Position numbers and translations under genes: made by a program. A stretch of DNA of 64,000 nucleotides from Kwoniella bestiolae CBS 10118 (lineage: Eukaryota; Basidiomycota; Tremellomycetes; Tremellales; Cryptococcaceae), in assembly GCF_000512585.2 (NCBI RefSeq), contig NC_089243.1, positions 1,984,001-2,048,000 of the forward strand. Reading direction: 5' to 3'. Positions 45,743 through 57,293 of the stretch are shown here, piece by piece; the stretch's first letter is position 1; each line of letters begins with the position of its first letter. The notes beneath the pieces were generated by a model, which saw nothing but the letters and a program-made list of their open reading frames with translations, did no database searches and was not told the DNA's origin.

Positions 45743-47869
45743 TTATCCCTTGGTGATGGGTACATCGGTGCATTGGAAATCCAATGTACTTTCATCCTGC
45801 AAATTCGCACATAGGTATTTCCCACTCCCTACCGTACCGTTCTTAGGAGACAGTTGAGTGCCCGAAGCGGTGATGTCTACACACTCTGCTGAACATTCGA
45901 GAGTCGCGACGGTATTGTTGGGGACGAGGCCTGAGGCTGAGCCTGAGATGTTGATGAAGTGGACGTCGGAGATTGATACTGGGGTATGACATTTCGATCA
46001 GCATTGGACCCTGTCTCAGGGAGAAAGTAACTGTGGTATGCTCGTGGGCAAACTTACATGTGGAAGGGTGATCTTGACATCTGCAAGTACCAACACGATA
46101 TTAGTAAAGCGATCCGACCAGAAGTTTGGAATGGCGTAAGGTGTGGTACTTTACTTACTGTTGCGCAGATGAAGAGTAACATTGAGTCAAGTAAATAGGA
46201 TTATCCACATCTGTCAACGTACAATACAAATCGCATCAGCCTTCGATATCGAGCCATATGTACATGTCGCCCTGAGGAACTCACTGTCATTGACGAAATC
46301 TTGGAAAGTCACATTCTTGACGTATCCTATTCCACCGCCTGAGATGGATTTCGTGTCGTTTGATCCACCGAACACCTTGATACGAGCTCCATTCTGGGCA
46401 TTGGACATGGAGATGTTTCGGACATAGACGTTCGCGACTATGTCGGCTGTGAGAGGTCGTATGTTAGCATATTGCAACGGACCCCTGTTCACATGTGACT
46501 GATCGAATCGACCAATGGATGCTGGCTAGTAGAGGTGACTCACTTTCACCTGCATATTGACCTAATGATCCAACCGAGATACCATGTGATCCACTACACG
46601 CTCACAGACATCAGACTCTCGATACCTTTCAACTAAAGATGGAAGAAACGATCATCACCCACTTGCAGATCATATTCTCGACGGTCATATAAGTTGAATT
46701 GGGTTTGAACGAAACACTGCCCGAAGCGCATGTTAGCTTTCATGTGCTGTAAGTGCAAACCCATAGACTTACCAATCATCCCCGTTCTGTACATTCGAGT
46801 CCCTGATAGCGACATAGCTTGATCGATAGATATCCCATCCATCCGAATTGGCAGCTGGTGCAGATTCGTTTGAAGATAGCGATCGGATTTGGATATTGGA
46901 GTATGTGACGTCGGTAGATTGGTACACGAAGCTGATTTGTGATTGTATCAGTACTGTACCGTGAGATTGCGAAGGATGGGACGGGTAAAGGGAGAAAGAA
47001 GCAAGAAACCTACTTGTGCCAGAACGGAGAGTTGATAACGCTAATGTCATCTACCACGACGTTACTTGCATTTCCAACTGTCAGAGGGATAGGTCTGGCG
47101 AAAGTTCTTGAAGATCCTCCGGCAATTCCTGCGTTCTTGTTTTGGGCGTAGTAATCCCACCAAGCTACGAAAAGACCGTCAACATACAATTACATGACGG
47201 AAGGAGACATGAAGGAGCTCACTTTGACCGTTGGCGTCGATCGTACCTCCACCATGAAGGGTTACACCGGAACCTCTGTATGGAGTTGTCAGTTTGACAG
47301 AGTTCACCAACGAGGGCCGATTTGCGAAAGAGAGCACTTACCCGAAAAACCAATAGGTAGTGGCGTTTTGCTATAGATAATTTAATAGCTACATCAGGAC
47401 AAGCACACTTGAGGGTAAAGAAACCGTGTCACTCACATATGTAAGATAGATACTCGCAGGACTCCAATACTCGATATCAGGTACATAGCTAATGGCACCT
47501 GTCAGTCTCACTTCGACATTGGTGAGGTATGTTTGAAGTACAGTGTTGACTGTATAGTATCCTGGAAGATTAATCAGAGCAGTCGATCCACATAGGTTGA
47601 AAGCGTATAGGAGATTGGGTCCATCATCTTGACCACCTCCCATTGGCTATACGACCCACACACATCAGTTTCATGATCACACAGGAACGGATTGGAAAAC
47701 AACATACTTTGACCGTACATACTGACCCTTCTACGCTCACGTAGGGGTTGGTGGAAGTCCATCGTCTCCTGATAGAAGAGGAAGATCGTTCGTTATGGAT
47801 ATAACCTGTAGCAGCGGAAGCTACATCGATAGCTGCCAAAGCAGTCAAGATAGTGGCGAAAGCTTTCAT
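45743..47869 (-). CDS. Secreted GH28 pectinase (exo-polygalacturonase type)
   Basis: Glycoside hydrolase family 28, which cleaves galacturonan chains in plant pectin outside the cell. The start is taken at ATG 47869 because it opens a clear signal peptide (MKAFATILTALAAIDVASAA); an upstream in-frame extension would hide it. The stop is TAA 45745-45743. Around ten short exons. Parallel beta-helix sequence follows, with GGGTIDANGQ, then the GH28 catalytic set in order: NSDGW (Asp), GDDC (two Asp; the Cys is completed across an intron), GSHGISVGSLGQYAGE (His) and RIKVF (Arg-Lys substrate binding). All catalytic residues are present, so the enzyme should be active. Several N-glycosylation sequons. 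Exo-acting enzymes and some xylogalacturonan hydrolases share this pattern; the exact substrate is inferred. Confidence 0.9.
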
Positions 47870-48702
47870 CTTGAATAGGCTAATTGTACTGGAGCTGGAT
47901 CGATGATGAAGGGGAAATACCATCTCTCTGCATTCTCTCGACCATTATATATCTCTTCTTATGCCCACCGTGCTCATCGTCAAGAGGCAACTTTCAGTAC
48001 GGCCCGCCCGGCTCTTCTTGAACATTGAAAGCTAAGCTACTCTTGGCTATTGTGCTTAAAATAGATTGTTCCCTCCACTCTTACATGATCCAACATTATC
48101 TCGTCAGCTGATGATATCCAGAATCAAGCTTAATCTTCGAGAGGTTACATGCGATTCCAGTAAAATTAGCATTCGAGATCAGAGATTCGATCGGATCTGT
48201 TCCAACCTCCACTTTATCAACCGGATCAAGATGTACCGAAACGGTTATCCCCGATCATATCACGTGGTCACATCAATTGGAGCGGGCCGGGCCACATCCG
48301 TCTGAGAAACGGGATTACTCGGCGACAACCACATTATGCGGCAGAGAAATTGTGGGACTCCATATTCAGGTATATTAAATGAGCGGCATAGGTAAATAGC
48401 GGAATTATAAACATATGGAATGTTGTGTATGGGAAAGTGATCCAGGGTAAAAGGGAGAGATGAGAGATGTGACGTCTGAAATCATACTCATTTCATCCCC
48501 AATTATCATCCCGTCATACAAGAAGAGTACAACCCAACATCCATCTCCTACTTTTCCATCCTCTTCTTTTCTCTTCCAACTTATTTCAAAAGTACAACTT
48601 ACAACATATATATCAAGTCAATTTGTAGGTCTACACATACCTGAGCTGAGTAGTCCCATCGTGCTGATTTAGCTATCACTCAGAATCACAAAATTAAACA
48701 CA
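47870..48702. promoter_or_regulatory. Divergent promoter region pectinase / FBA1
   Basis: 833 bp between the two starts. It contains a CACGTG E-box at 48261-48266. The last 250 bp before FBA1 are C/T-rich, as expected of a strongly expressed fungal gene. No other gene was seen. Confidence 0.5.
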
Positions 48703-49643
48703 ATGTCTGCTAAAGGTGCTCTTTCTATCGTTCCCGTAAGTCGACAAACGTTCTTCCGTAGATATTCACCCCTCGACTTTTGTATCAACAGTTACTGACA
48801 CTCTCATCCCTCATAGGCCGGTGTCCTCTCTGGTGACGACACCCGAAAACTCTTCACTTACGCTAGGGACAACAAGGTGAGTTTCAGTTTTCAGCGCCTA
48901 TCGTGGGCAGCAATACCCATTGTCCCATTTCAACTTCCTTTGACCTTTCATACACAGTCGAAGAACGCTGACATTTCTCGCTCTACAGTTCGCTATCCCT
49001 GTATGTGTCCCTCACCAGCTCACAAGATGCGATATCTCCCTGCTAACCACATTCTTTCCATTGCATTCTGTGACATACAGGCTATCGTAAGTTTTCGGAA
49101 ATCTCGCTTAGATATGAGGACCGAGAGCTAATGAGGTCATAATTTTTTTATCTTTTTTTTCAAAACAGAATGTAACCTCCTCATCCACCGTCAACTCCAC
49201 CCTTGAAGCCGCCAGAGCTATCAACTCCCCTATCATCATCCAAATCTCCCAAGGTGGTGCTGCTTTCTTCGCCGGTAAGGCTCTCCCCAACGGTAACCAA
49301 GAAGCCTCCATTGCTGGTGCCGTCGCTGCCGCCCACTTCGTCAGATCTATCGCTCCTTCTTACGGCATGTAAGTCAATTGCCGCATCAGTTCACACGCTA
49401 AAAACAAAATTTTACGAATCTCTGATTGACATGTCACTGAAATATTTAGTCCCGTCGTCCTCCACACCGACCACTGTGCCAAGAAGCTCCTCCCATGGTT
49501 CGATGGTATGCTCGATGCCGATGAGGCTTACTTCAAGGAGCACGGTGTACCTCTTTTCTCGTAAGTCCGTCGTCATCTCGGAATGGTCAACAGCTGACGC
49601 CCCATCTAGCTCCCACATGTTGGACTTGTCTGAGGAATCCAAA

Positions 49644-49693
<50 letters not shown>

Positions 49694-49900
49694 GAACCGT
49701 GAGTCTAGCTGTCTCAGGTTTTCGTATATCCTATAAAGCTAACAATCCATGTAGAATGGCTCGAAATGGAAATTGGTATCACCGGTGGTGAGGAGGATGG
49801 TGTCGACAACACCTCTGTTGACAACAACTCTCTCTACACTCAACCCGAAGACATCTGGGATGTCTACTCCGCCCTTGCTGCTATCTCCCCCAACTTCTCG

Positions 49901-49951
<51 letters not shown>

Positions 49952-50658
49952 GTTCTTCGACCAGAGCTCCTCGGTAAACACCAAGAATACGCCGCCCAAC
50001 AACTCAAGGGCGAGAAGGGTGAGAAGCCTTTGTGAGTGTTATTTCATGTCGATCCATTTCACCCCTCCACGCTACCCAAATAGACAGTGCCCAGATCTCC
50101 ATCAATGAGATACTGAGGCGATCCGGTCAGCGAAGAAAAATGTTCTTTTACATCACATTTAGAGCTTGCTTCCTCTACCCTTTAATGTCGTTGTGCTACC
50201 GTACAACGAGCACTCAAGGTTATCTACTGGCTCCTTTTGAGCGGTTCTAGCAGGGTGTGGGTCGTGGGGAAGGAGGTGTCATATTGATGTCACATCACGT
50301 CCTTGTGCTAGTGTTTGTCACTGTAAAGCACAACGCTAACACGTTTATCGCTCGTAGATACCTCGTCTTCCACGGTGGTTCCGGATCTACCAAGGAGGAA
50401 ATCAAGACCGCCGTTGTTAACGGTGTTGTCAAGATGAACGTTGACACCGATATCCAGTTCGCCTACTTGTCAGGTGTCAGAGACTTTGTCCTCAAGAAGG
50501 CCGACTACCTCAAGACCCAAGTCGGTAACCCCGAGGGAGCTGACAAGCCCAACAAGAAGCAATACGACCCTCGAGTCTGGGTCCGAGAAGGTGAAAAGAC
50601 CATGGTTGAGCGAGTCAAGGAAGCTTGTGTTGATCTTGGTAACGAGAACAGAGCTTAG
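48703..50658 (+). CDS. FBA1: Class II fructose-1,6-bisphosphate aldolase
   Basis: Zinc-dependent aldolase of glycolysis and gluconeogenesis in the cytosol. Start ATG 48703 (MSAKGALSIVPAGVLSG), stop TAG 50656-50658, about 360 residues in about nine exons. Family elements: NKFAIPAINVTSSSTVN, IIIQISQGGAAFFAGK, the metal-binding HTDHCAKKLLPWFDGM, MLDLSEESKEDNI, EMEIGITGGEEDGV, AAGFGNVHGVYKPGNV, the phosphate-binding VFHGGSGSTKEEI, and VVKMNVDTDIQFAY. Two neighbouring micro-exons are needed to keep the conserved stretch: 48989-49000 (12 nt, FAIP) and 49081-49086 (6 nt, AI). A further intron of about 320 nt (50034-50357) is much longer than the rest. Codon choice is strongly biased to C-ending codons, fitting very high expression. 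Confidence 0.97.
48989..49000 (+). other. FBA1 micro-exon, 12 nt
   Basis: Flanked by CTACAG on the left and GTATGT on the right. It encodes FAIP of the conserved aldolase N-terminal segment. Confidence 0.85.
49081..49086 (+). other. FBA1 micro-exon, 6 nt
   Basis: Flanked by GACATACAG on the left and GTAAGT on the right. It encodes AI, which links FAIP to NVTSSS. Skipping it would keep frame but remove two residues from a conserved strand. Confidence 0.85.
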
Positions 50659-51496
50659 GTTTTGGTGAAGTGAAAAGTAAAGAAGTATAGTTTGGTTTTG
50701 TAGCTTGTAGTCTTGAGTTGAGCAGGATGAAAGATGAGAAGTCAATGCATTTGATACCTTGCAAAGTGGCAGGCACCTTTTCCAGTCGATCCTCCAACAG
50801 TCTATACTGAGCTGTGGCAAAGTCACATTTGTCTGTCAAGATAATTCCCAAACTTGCCTCGGGATGTTCGACCGCGATGGGAAGTTACAACAATGATACC
50901 CTGGATCAGGTGATGAGGTGTTCATTGGGACAGATACTCTTGTTTCGTTTACAGATTTCCACGCTAATAATGATTGTCCTTCAGTCTTTTCAAAGAGGAG
51001 CAGTATAGGTAGGGCGTAGAGGTGACAGCGCAACATGCAAGGCAGGAAACCCCAAGCAGATCCAAGGTCTCGTCTCTGCGCCATGAATGGAATTTAGGGA
51101 ATCAAACTCGTATGAACTTTACGATCCGTTCATCTCTTCCCCCTTAAGATTGCTCAATGGACCGTCTACACCGACTAGAAAGGATCGATCTTTGCGGAGA
51201 AGGTCGAACTGATGTCTCGTAAAGAAGTAAATGAAAAGAAGGACCGACGTACTGCGTCACAGCAGAGCCTAGACCAGAATACATTTCGAGTCGATCGTTT
51301 CTCCACTGTACTCGTCCTGTATACTTGTATATTCGGAAATAAACTATATATACCAGGTCAATCCACTTAAATCGTCTTGTCTCTTTTCTTGTTCCCTCAG
51401 CTATTACACAGCACGCCACTCGACTTATCTCATAACATCTCTTCTTCATATAGGATCTTCTCATCCTAATCAAGCAATCATCGCTCAACATTCAAT
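50659..51496. other. Intergenic region
   Basis: About 840 bp: the FBA1 3' UTR and the promoter of the next gene, with a TATA run at 51345-51352 followed by a C/T-rich leader. No other gene was seen. Confidence 0.45.
51345..51352 (+). promoter_or_regulatory. TATA box (TATATATA)
   Basis: About 145 bp before the ATG at 51497 and followed by a pyrimidine-rich stretch typical of fungal transcript leaders. Confidence 0.5.
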
Positions 51497-52054
51497 ATGG
51501 ACTATCCTACCACAGCATCGTCTATTCAGCAAATGATTTCCGGCTTCGGATCCTTGAACAAATCTCCACGAGCCTCTGCCATATCCCAGAGGATCCGATC
51601 TCACCGATTCGAACGATCCTTCAGTCCGCTGCAAAGAGCACTATCGGAATTATCACAATCGCAGCTAAATCGCTCATTCCTTGGTGATCCAATCGTATCC
51701 GGTGAAGAATGGGCCAGATATCACTCGCTGGGTGTACCGGAAGGTAAGATGTTGGCGAGAGATAAGTGGAACGATCAAGACGTCCTTCTCGACCTCGATG
51801 AATACGCCCAGTGGGAAAACACAGACAGATACCAACAATCCCAGATCAAAAATAGTCATTGGGGAAGCGGGGTGTCAAGGTGAGTGTCTGCGATACAGTC
51901 ATACCTGATCTTCAGCACCAACGGAGGGTCAGGAATTGGCAAGATGACAGGAGGTGTAAGAGGGCACGCTTTCTGCTTCGGATGCACTCAAACTATCATG
52001 TGAGGCGCAATACTGTGAAACTGACTAATCTGTTTCTTACTCAGATATGACTGA
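51497..52054 (+). CDS. Small protein, 137 aa, unknown
   Basis: Not recognised. Exons 51497-51879, 51933-51953 (21 nt) and 52045-52054. Both introns have GT donors and CTGAT/CTGAC branch sites, and the product ends RNWQDDRRYD. If intron 1 used the nearer CAG instead, the branch site would be too close, so this model is preferred. The protein begins MDYPTTASSIQQMISGFGSL, has a basic Ser-rich half (RIRSHRFERSFSPLQRALSE) and an acidic half with LLDLDEYAQWENTDRYQQ. No signal peptide or membrane segment. A TATA box and C/T-rich leader upstream suggest regulated expression. Confidence 0.55.
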
Positions 52055-53208
52055 TTATGATCCAACGGTCTGGAGTGCATATCGATTGACTAGAACGGTC
52101 TGCCTATCGATCATCAACTTCTGGCGGAAGGCATACCTTCCAGAGTGGATATATAGTCGATATTCATCTGACCCCGAGTACTGCTTGCATGTATTTGAGC
52201 TTATGATATTCTGCCTGTTGATAAGAGGGACATCCGGCTCAGCATTCACCAAATCTCATACATGACCAAGTGAACTGATCAAATAATGTTCCCCGTTCAG
52301 AACTCTCCTTCAATGCGCGAAGTACAGGAAAGTCAGATCATACACTGTCTTCTGCACATAGTGGCAGATGCAATGAGCCAGGAATAGAGGTGGCACACAT
52401 GTTGATCGCAGTGGCGAAGAGATTGTTGTTCTGACATGAAGTCGCTCGAAGTCTACCCTAGACGCGCAACCCTTATTTGGTCGCCTTCGCCATCGTCAAT
52501 ACTGTGGTCTAGGTCTTTCCATCACAACGCAGAATTTATCGCACTCCTGTCAAGCGGACTTGTATTATATCGTTCGAAGTTGAAGTCGAAGGCTAACACG
52601 GGAGAGAAACACGTATGAGACGAAGAACCATGATCAAGTGAACCCTGCTTGGCAGCCGGGTGTCCGATCGTGGATTGTCCTTCCATGGTCCAGACCTAAA
52701 CAGACGTCATGTTGGAAGAACGACTGCCCCTCTGTGATATTCTCGACCAAGGATGATGGCCGCGATGCACGGAGAAGAAGAACAAAGGGGGAGGGACGGA
52801 CGACCTTTCGTTCAGAAGTGTATACAGTACGATGGGCAAAGAGCTGTTCTCGAACGAGTGTGAGGAGGTCAACTTTCCATGCCTTGCTCCTTGACATCGG
52901 TTCTCAGAAGAACGGACGTCATGACGTATGTGGCATCCTATGTCTTTTGGGAAGAGAAAAGAAAAATCTCCTTTGAATGTGGTGAAGCTGTGCAGAGGAT
53001 TAAAAGAGAGCTTTTTGCGAGGTATGAACGGACGACGGGTCGACTCGAAAATGGGGTATATAAAGAGTCGGATTTTCTCGAATTGATCGTCCCTCTCTCT
53101 TCTCTTCTTCACAAACAAACAGCCATCCAATCCAATCCAATTCGAATCCTACTATACCCTATACTAAACAGTTCACAACTTCCACATATCAGGTTTCGTC
53201 CTGACAAC
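52055..53208. other. Gene-poor region
   Basis: About 1.15 kb with no frame of coding character. The last 150 bp form a promoter: TATA at 53057-53065, C/T-rich leader, then the ATG at 53209. Confidence 0.4.
53057..53065 (+). promoter_or_regulatory. TATA box (TATATAAAG)
   Basis: Consensus-like TATA box, followed by TCTCTCTTCTCTTCTTC. It lies 150 bp before the short frame at 53209. Confidence 0.55.
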
Positions 53209-53298
53209 ATGAGCGGATGGATGACAAATGACGAACTCGTTTCCGAGAAAGAGTCTTCTCCTGATACCCACATATCCAGTCGGGGGAACTCATTTTGA
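53209..53298 (+). CDS. Putative 29-aa peptide gene
   Basis: ATG 53209 in good context (CAACATG) opens a frame of only 29 residues (MSGWMTNDELVSEKESSPDT and onward) ending TGA 53296-53298. The length alone proves nothing. It is listed because a strong TATA box and a typical C/T-rich leader precede it. It may be the first exon of a longer gene, but I found no good donor, or the transcript may be mainly non-coding. Confidence 0.3.
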   Translation: MSGWMTNDELVSEKESSPDTHISSRGNSF

Positions 53299-54046
53299 TA
53301 TGATTCTGTTCGGCTCATAGTGGCCCTGACAACGACACCGTCAAAGAATGAAGTTTCTAAGACCCGGCGTACGGCAACGACGCTGAGTCCTCTGGATGGG
53401 AAATGGAGCAACGAACCCTCCTCGGGTGTACATATACACCAAAATGGAGCAACGAACCCTCCTCGGCTGTACATATACACCAAAGCTTCTCACCCCGTCA
53501 TCCATACACACTATTACTCCCATCTGTATTGTTGATATACTCGCATCCAGATGCCACCTTTCATCTTGAATCTACAGTATTTCCCTCGGTCATGAATTAC
53601 ATAGCTGCAAGAAGGAAGTGCATATGTACATGACACTGACCGTCAAGATAAGAGTCTCGAGCAAGCCTGCGTCTTGTTCAACTATGCTGTCTTCTTGATT
53701 GCACCGTCAGCGAGTTGTAGGATTGATATGTAGCTATTCGATATCGGTCTCGATCGGAGATCGGAGTTCATGACAAAATAAAAGACAGGCTGTAGACGAG
53801 ACAAGACCCTGCATTCTATGCAGAAGGATTATGATTGTGGATATAGTATAACAACATACATCAACTAGAAGCTATCAGAACCCTTCTACCTGCGTCACAT
53901 GAGACGATCCGTTTCTTCAACCGACTCGTACATACTGGTAAAGGCAAAGTCCATGAATTGTATCAAATCAGATTATACATTTATACTCATCCAGGAATTG
54001 TATACGAGTCTGTTTTGAGACCTCCAAAATTTGGCCTAGACCATCA
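53299..54046. other. Intergenic region with tandem repeat
   Basis: About 750 bp. It holds the 41-bp tandem repeat at 53401-53482 and otherwise no recognised feature. It ends at the 3' end of the bHLH gene. Confidence 0.45.
53401..53482. repeat. Two tandem 41-bp units, each with an inner palindrome
   Basis: Units 53401-53441 and 53442-53482 differ at one base. Each contains TGTACATATACACC; in the first unit GGTGTA and TACACC form perfect 6-bp arms around CATA (53425-53440). It lies about 100 bp downstream of the short frame at 53209. Confidence 0.85.
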
Positions 54047-57000
54047 TTACTTCTTTACCGTAACAGTAGCACTACTACTCGATCCTCTCGTCAGACTAGG
54101 TCTCTTGACAGCTTTCAACCCCGGACTCTTCGTTGGATTGGTATGGTTGGTCCCACCAGACAGACTGAAAGATTTCGATCTTCTCCCATTCCCATTCCCA
54201 TTCTGTCTAATTTTCTTCCTATCTTCCATCTCATCATCCACCTCAGTATTATCATTACCCTCATCCCCCAGATCCGCCGGTTCGCCATGATCGTTATCGT
54301 CCAAGAGTATATCCTCATCAAGGGGATTAGGCGGCGGATCAAACTCCTCTTCCTCACCTTCCCTCCAATCAAATTCCAATATATCCTCTTCTTCATCATT
54401 CAAATCAACCTCATCGTTGGTAACTCTCAACTTCCTCACCTCCTCTCGTAGTCTCTCGATATAATCGTCCCGCCTATCAACCCTTTCTTTCAACCTCTCT
54501 ATGTACTCGTTGCCGAATCGCAGGAGGGCGACCTTTGACACACCCCTATTGGGATTATCATCCGGTACGAGGCTGCTCTTGGGCAATAATCTGGGAGCAG
54601 AAGATCCAGGTATGGGTTCACCGGATTCCGGGTCCAGCGCCTCGACGTTAATGGGAGGGAGGAGTAATCGGAGTTCGTCGAAGCCTGCTTTGAGGGAATC
54701 TCGTCGTTTTTGCTCGGCAGCTTTGTGAGATGTCTTGCGGTTCTCCGGTTCGGTCGGTGGAGGGGGCGGTTTGGCTGCTGAATTTGGTTAGATGTCAGCT
54801 ATCAACTAAGTACAGAGGGCTGTCCATGACATCTTCGCTGATCGTGTAGATGAGGGAGAAACGGTAAAAAACGTTAACTTACCAGCTCTGGAGGACGTCG
54901 CACTCTGTGGTCGAATCGCCAAAGCCCTCTTCCCGCCTCCTGTCCCACCACCGACTGTCACCGGTTTCCCACCCGCCTTTTTACCTGCCGCTCCTCCAGT
55001 GGTATTCCCGTTACTCTGTTTCCTAGCGTTTCTACCGGTATTACCAGATGCAGCCCGTTTAGGTGGAGGTGGGGGAGGAGCGACGGCACCTTGACCGTGC
55101 TGATTCTCGTCTATCCTCATATGGTTGTTCTCTATGACAGGAGCAGAAGCTAGGTTCATCAGACTCGCTGGAGTCATCGGTGCTACTCCATTCCTGGTCT
55201 TGGTGATACCATTAGTAGGGACAGGTGGAGGGGGCATCATGTGGCTCAGATCTACAGGGGAAGGCGTCGAGGCTGATGACATTGATGCAGCGCTTGGAGC
55301 AAGGTTACGATGTTCAATAGCTGATGTTGGGAGGTATCCCATGTTCAACATATTTGATGGGGGGTTTGGATGGAATTTTTGAACAGCAGGCGAAGTAGGT
55401 ACGGAGAATGTCCCATTAGCATTCATCGGTGTTCCGGATGGGACTCTTTGATGGTGCGATCGGTGGTTGGTAGGTTTCAGCATTGGACTGGGTCTAGATT
55501 TCGCAGGTAGAGAATGTCGGTGTGGCCCAGTACCGGAATTGGTAGGTATCAAAGCTGGTGAAGCGAGAATGGTAGATTGGCTTGTACCGGATGAACTGCC
55601 TATGGAAGGTGATTGGTAATTTGGGTAAGCAGGTTGGCCGATACTTTGTGGATCGCCATCAAGCATTCCCACGAGCGCACGAAGGTAGTCTGGATCACTC
55701 AGGTCTGCACCTGTCTGCGGGCCGAGTGCAGGAGAAAGAGTTTGCTGTGCGCCACCGCTCGATCCGACAGGGTTTAAAGCTGGCGAAGAGAGTGCGCTGA
55801 GAGGATGGGGAGTGCGGGACTGCTGGGCATTGAATGCTGGTGAGAAATGTTGTCGGTGCATGTGCTGCTGCTGAACGCGGTTGGTAGCTTCTAATGCCGG
55901 CGAAGTGAGCGGAGAGAAGAATCCCGAATTAGGTGTGACTCCAGCTCCAGGAGTGGTTGCTCCTCTGGATGGACCGGCTGAAGAAGGGTTGGAACCTCCC
56001 ACGAACGGTGAGCTATTTGAAGCTGCCACGACGGCAGCAGCAGTAGCTTGCATTTCCAACTGCCGCTGTTGAAGTACGGCGAGCTGTTCTTGGAATTGCC
56101 TTTGTTGCTCCTGCAATTGTTCCAAAGGAGATCGGTTGGCGCCGTTCGAATGGGGATGAGCGGAAGGCGGCTGAGAGCTGAATGCGATTTGGGTGGAAGG
56201 GGAATTGAAGGAGGTCGAGGTTGATTGGGACAGTGCGGGTGAAAGGAGGGGTAACATGTTGGGCTGGAATTATGAAACGTTTCTCAGGATTAGCTTTGCT
56301 GGTCATACATGTCATCCTCGTCCACTCACGTCACCCCCAAATTCCGACTGAGCACGAGCGAGCATCTCTAGGTGCATAGGAGACATCGCCTCCTGTCTAC
56401 TCTGAGGTATCAGCTCTCCGCTTGGTCCTGAAGATGACATATCAGCTGCTGTGTCGGTTTGTTCACTGTCCATTTTCCCGATGACTTGGTCCTCACCAGG
56501 TGTTGGCATTCCCCCTAAACCAGGTGTCCAATTCCTATCCAAACTTCCTCTATGTCTCAACTTGGGTCCACTTCCTTCCTGATTCCCATTCTCATTCTGC
56601 ATAAACTGTTGGAGTTGAGCCATCTGTGCTCCCGGAGAAGCGAGGAACATCTGAGCGAGTGGGAATTGCGGGTTATTTATATCGAAACCGAGAGGCGACT
56701 GCATATGTATCGATTGGAGCTGTGAGAAAGAGGTCAGCACGAATGTGATTGTGGATATGAAGGGCGGAAGGATGACCTACCTGTTGCTGCAGCAGAGCAG
56801 CTTGAGCGGCGTCATACTCCTGCCTATCGCCATTCATGCTGTAGCTCTCCTGCTGCATTATACGTTCCAAATCAGATTGATCTAGATCCATCCCATTCTC
56901 CATCTCCACACGCATCCCACCATTGCCATTCCTCATTCTAGATCCATTTCCATTCTCAACCTCCCCACTTGTGTTCCGAGTGACAGTCGCCGAACTATTC

Positions 57001-57293
57001 TGAGAGGAAGGTCCCGCATGATTGTTCTCCCACTGCTGTAATTGCTGTTGGAGATACTGATGATGATGAGTCCCATCCTTCTGATTACTACCATGTATCT
57101 GCCCGGTAATTGAGTTGGTGGGTGAGGTCACATCATTGTGATTGTTATTTGACATACCCGAGTCCAGTCCAGCCAAAGCTAAGAAATCCAAGGAGAATAA
57201 ACCTTCATCCTGCTGATTCTGCGTTTGCCCTCCATTGTTGTTGTTGTTGTTCGGCGACGCCGCATGAGAAGTCGCTGCGGATGTGGTTGTCAT
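54047..57293 (-). CDS. bHLH-leucine zipper transcription factor, Q/N-rich
   Basis: Start ATG 57293 (MTTTSAATSHAASPNNNNNN), stop TAA 54049-54047, at least five exons, about 900 residues. The N-terminal two thirds are disordered: Asn and Gln runs, then many Ser-Pro motifs, including seven SPAL/SPAF/SPAV copies, and a poly-Pro stretch near 55060. The DNA-binding domain is C-terminal: SHKAAEQKRRDSLKAGFDEL (about 54690-54730 on the plus strand), a loop with LLPKSSLVPDDN, then GVSKVALLRFGNEYIERLKE and a zipper-like RVDRRDDYIERLREEVRKLR. The basic region has His, Glu and Arg in the H-x3-E-x3-R pattern of class B factors, predicting CACGTG binding. An acidic segment and a basic Ser-rich tail follow. 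I cannot place it in a named subfamily; the lack of a Tyr in the basic region argues against SREBP. Confidence 0.88.

Noticed and set aside
50034..50357. Intron-hosted C/D snoRNA in FBA1
   Set aside because: Only TGATGT-like and CTGA words at unsuited spacing were found; no terminal stem is evident.
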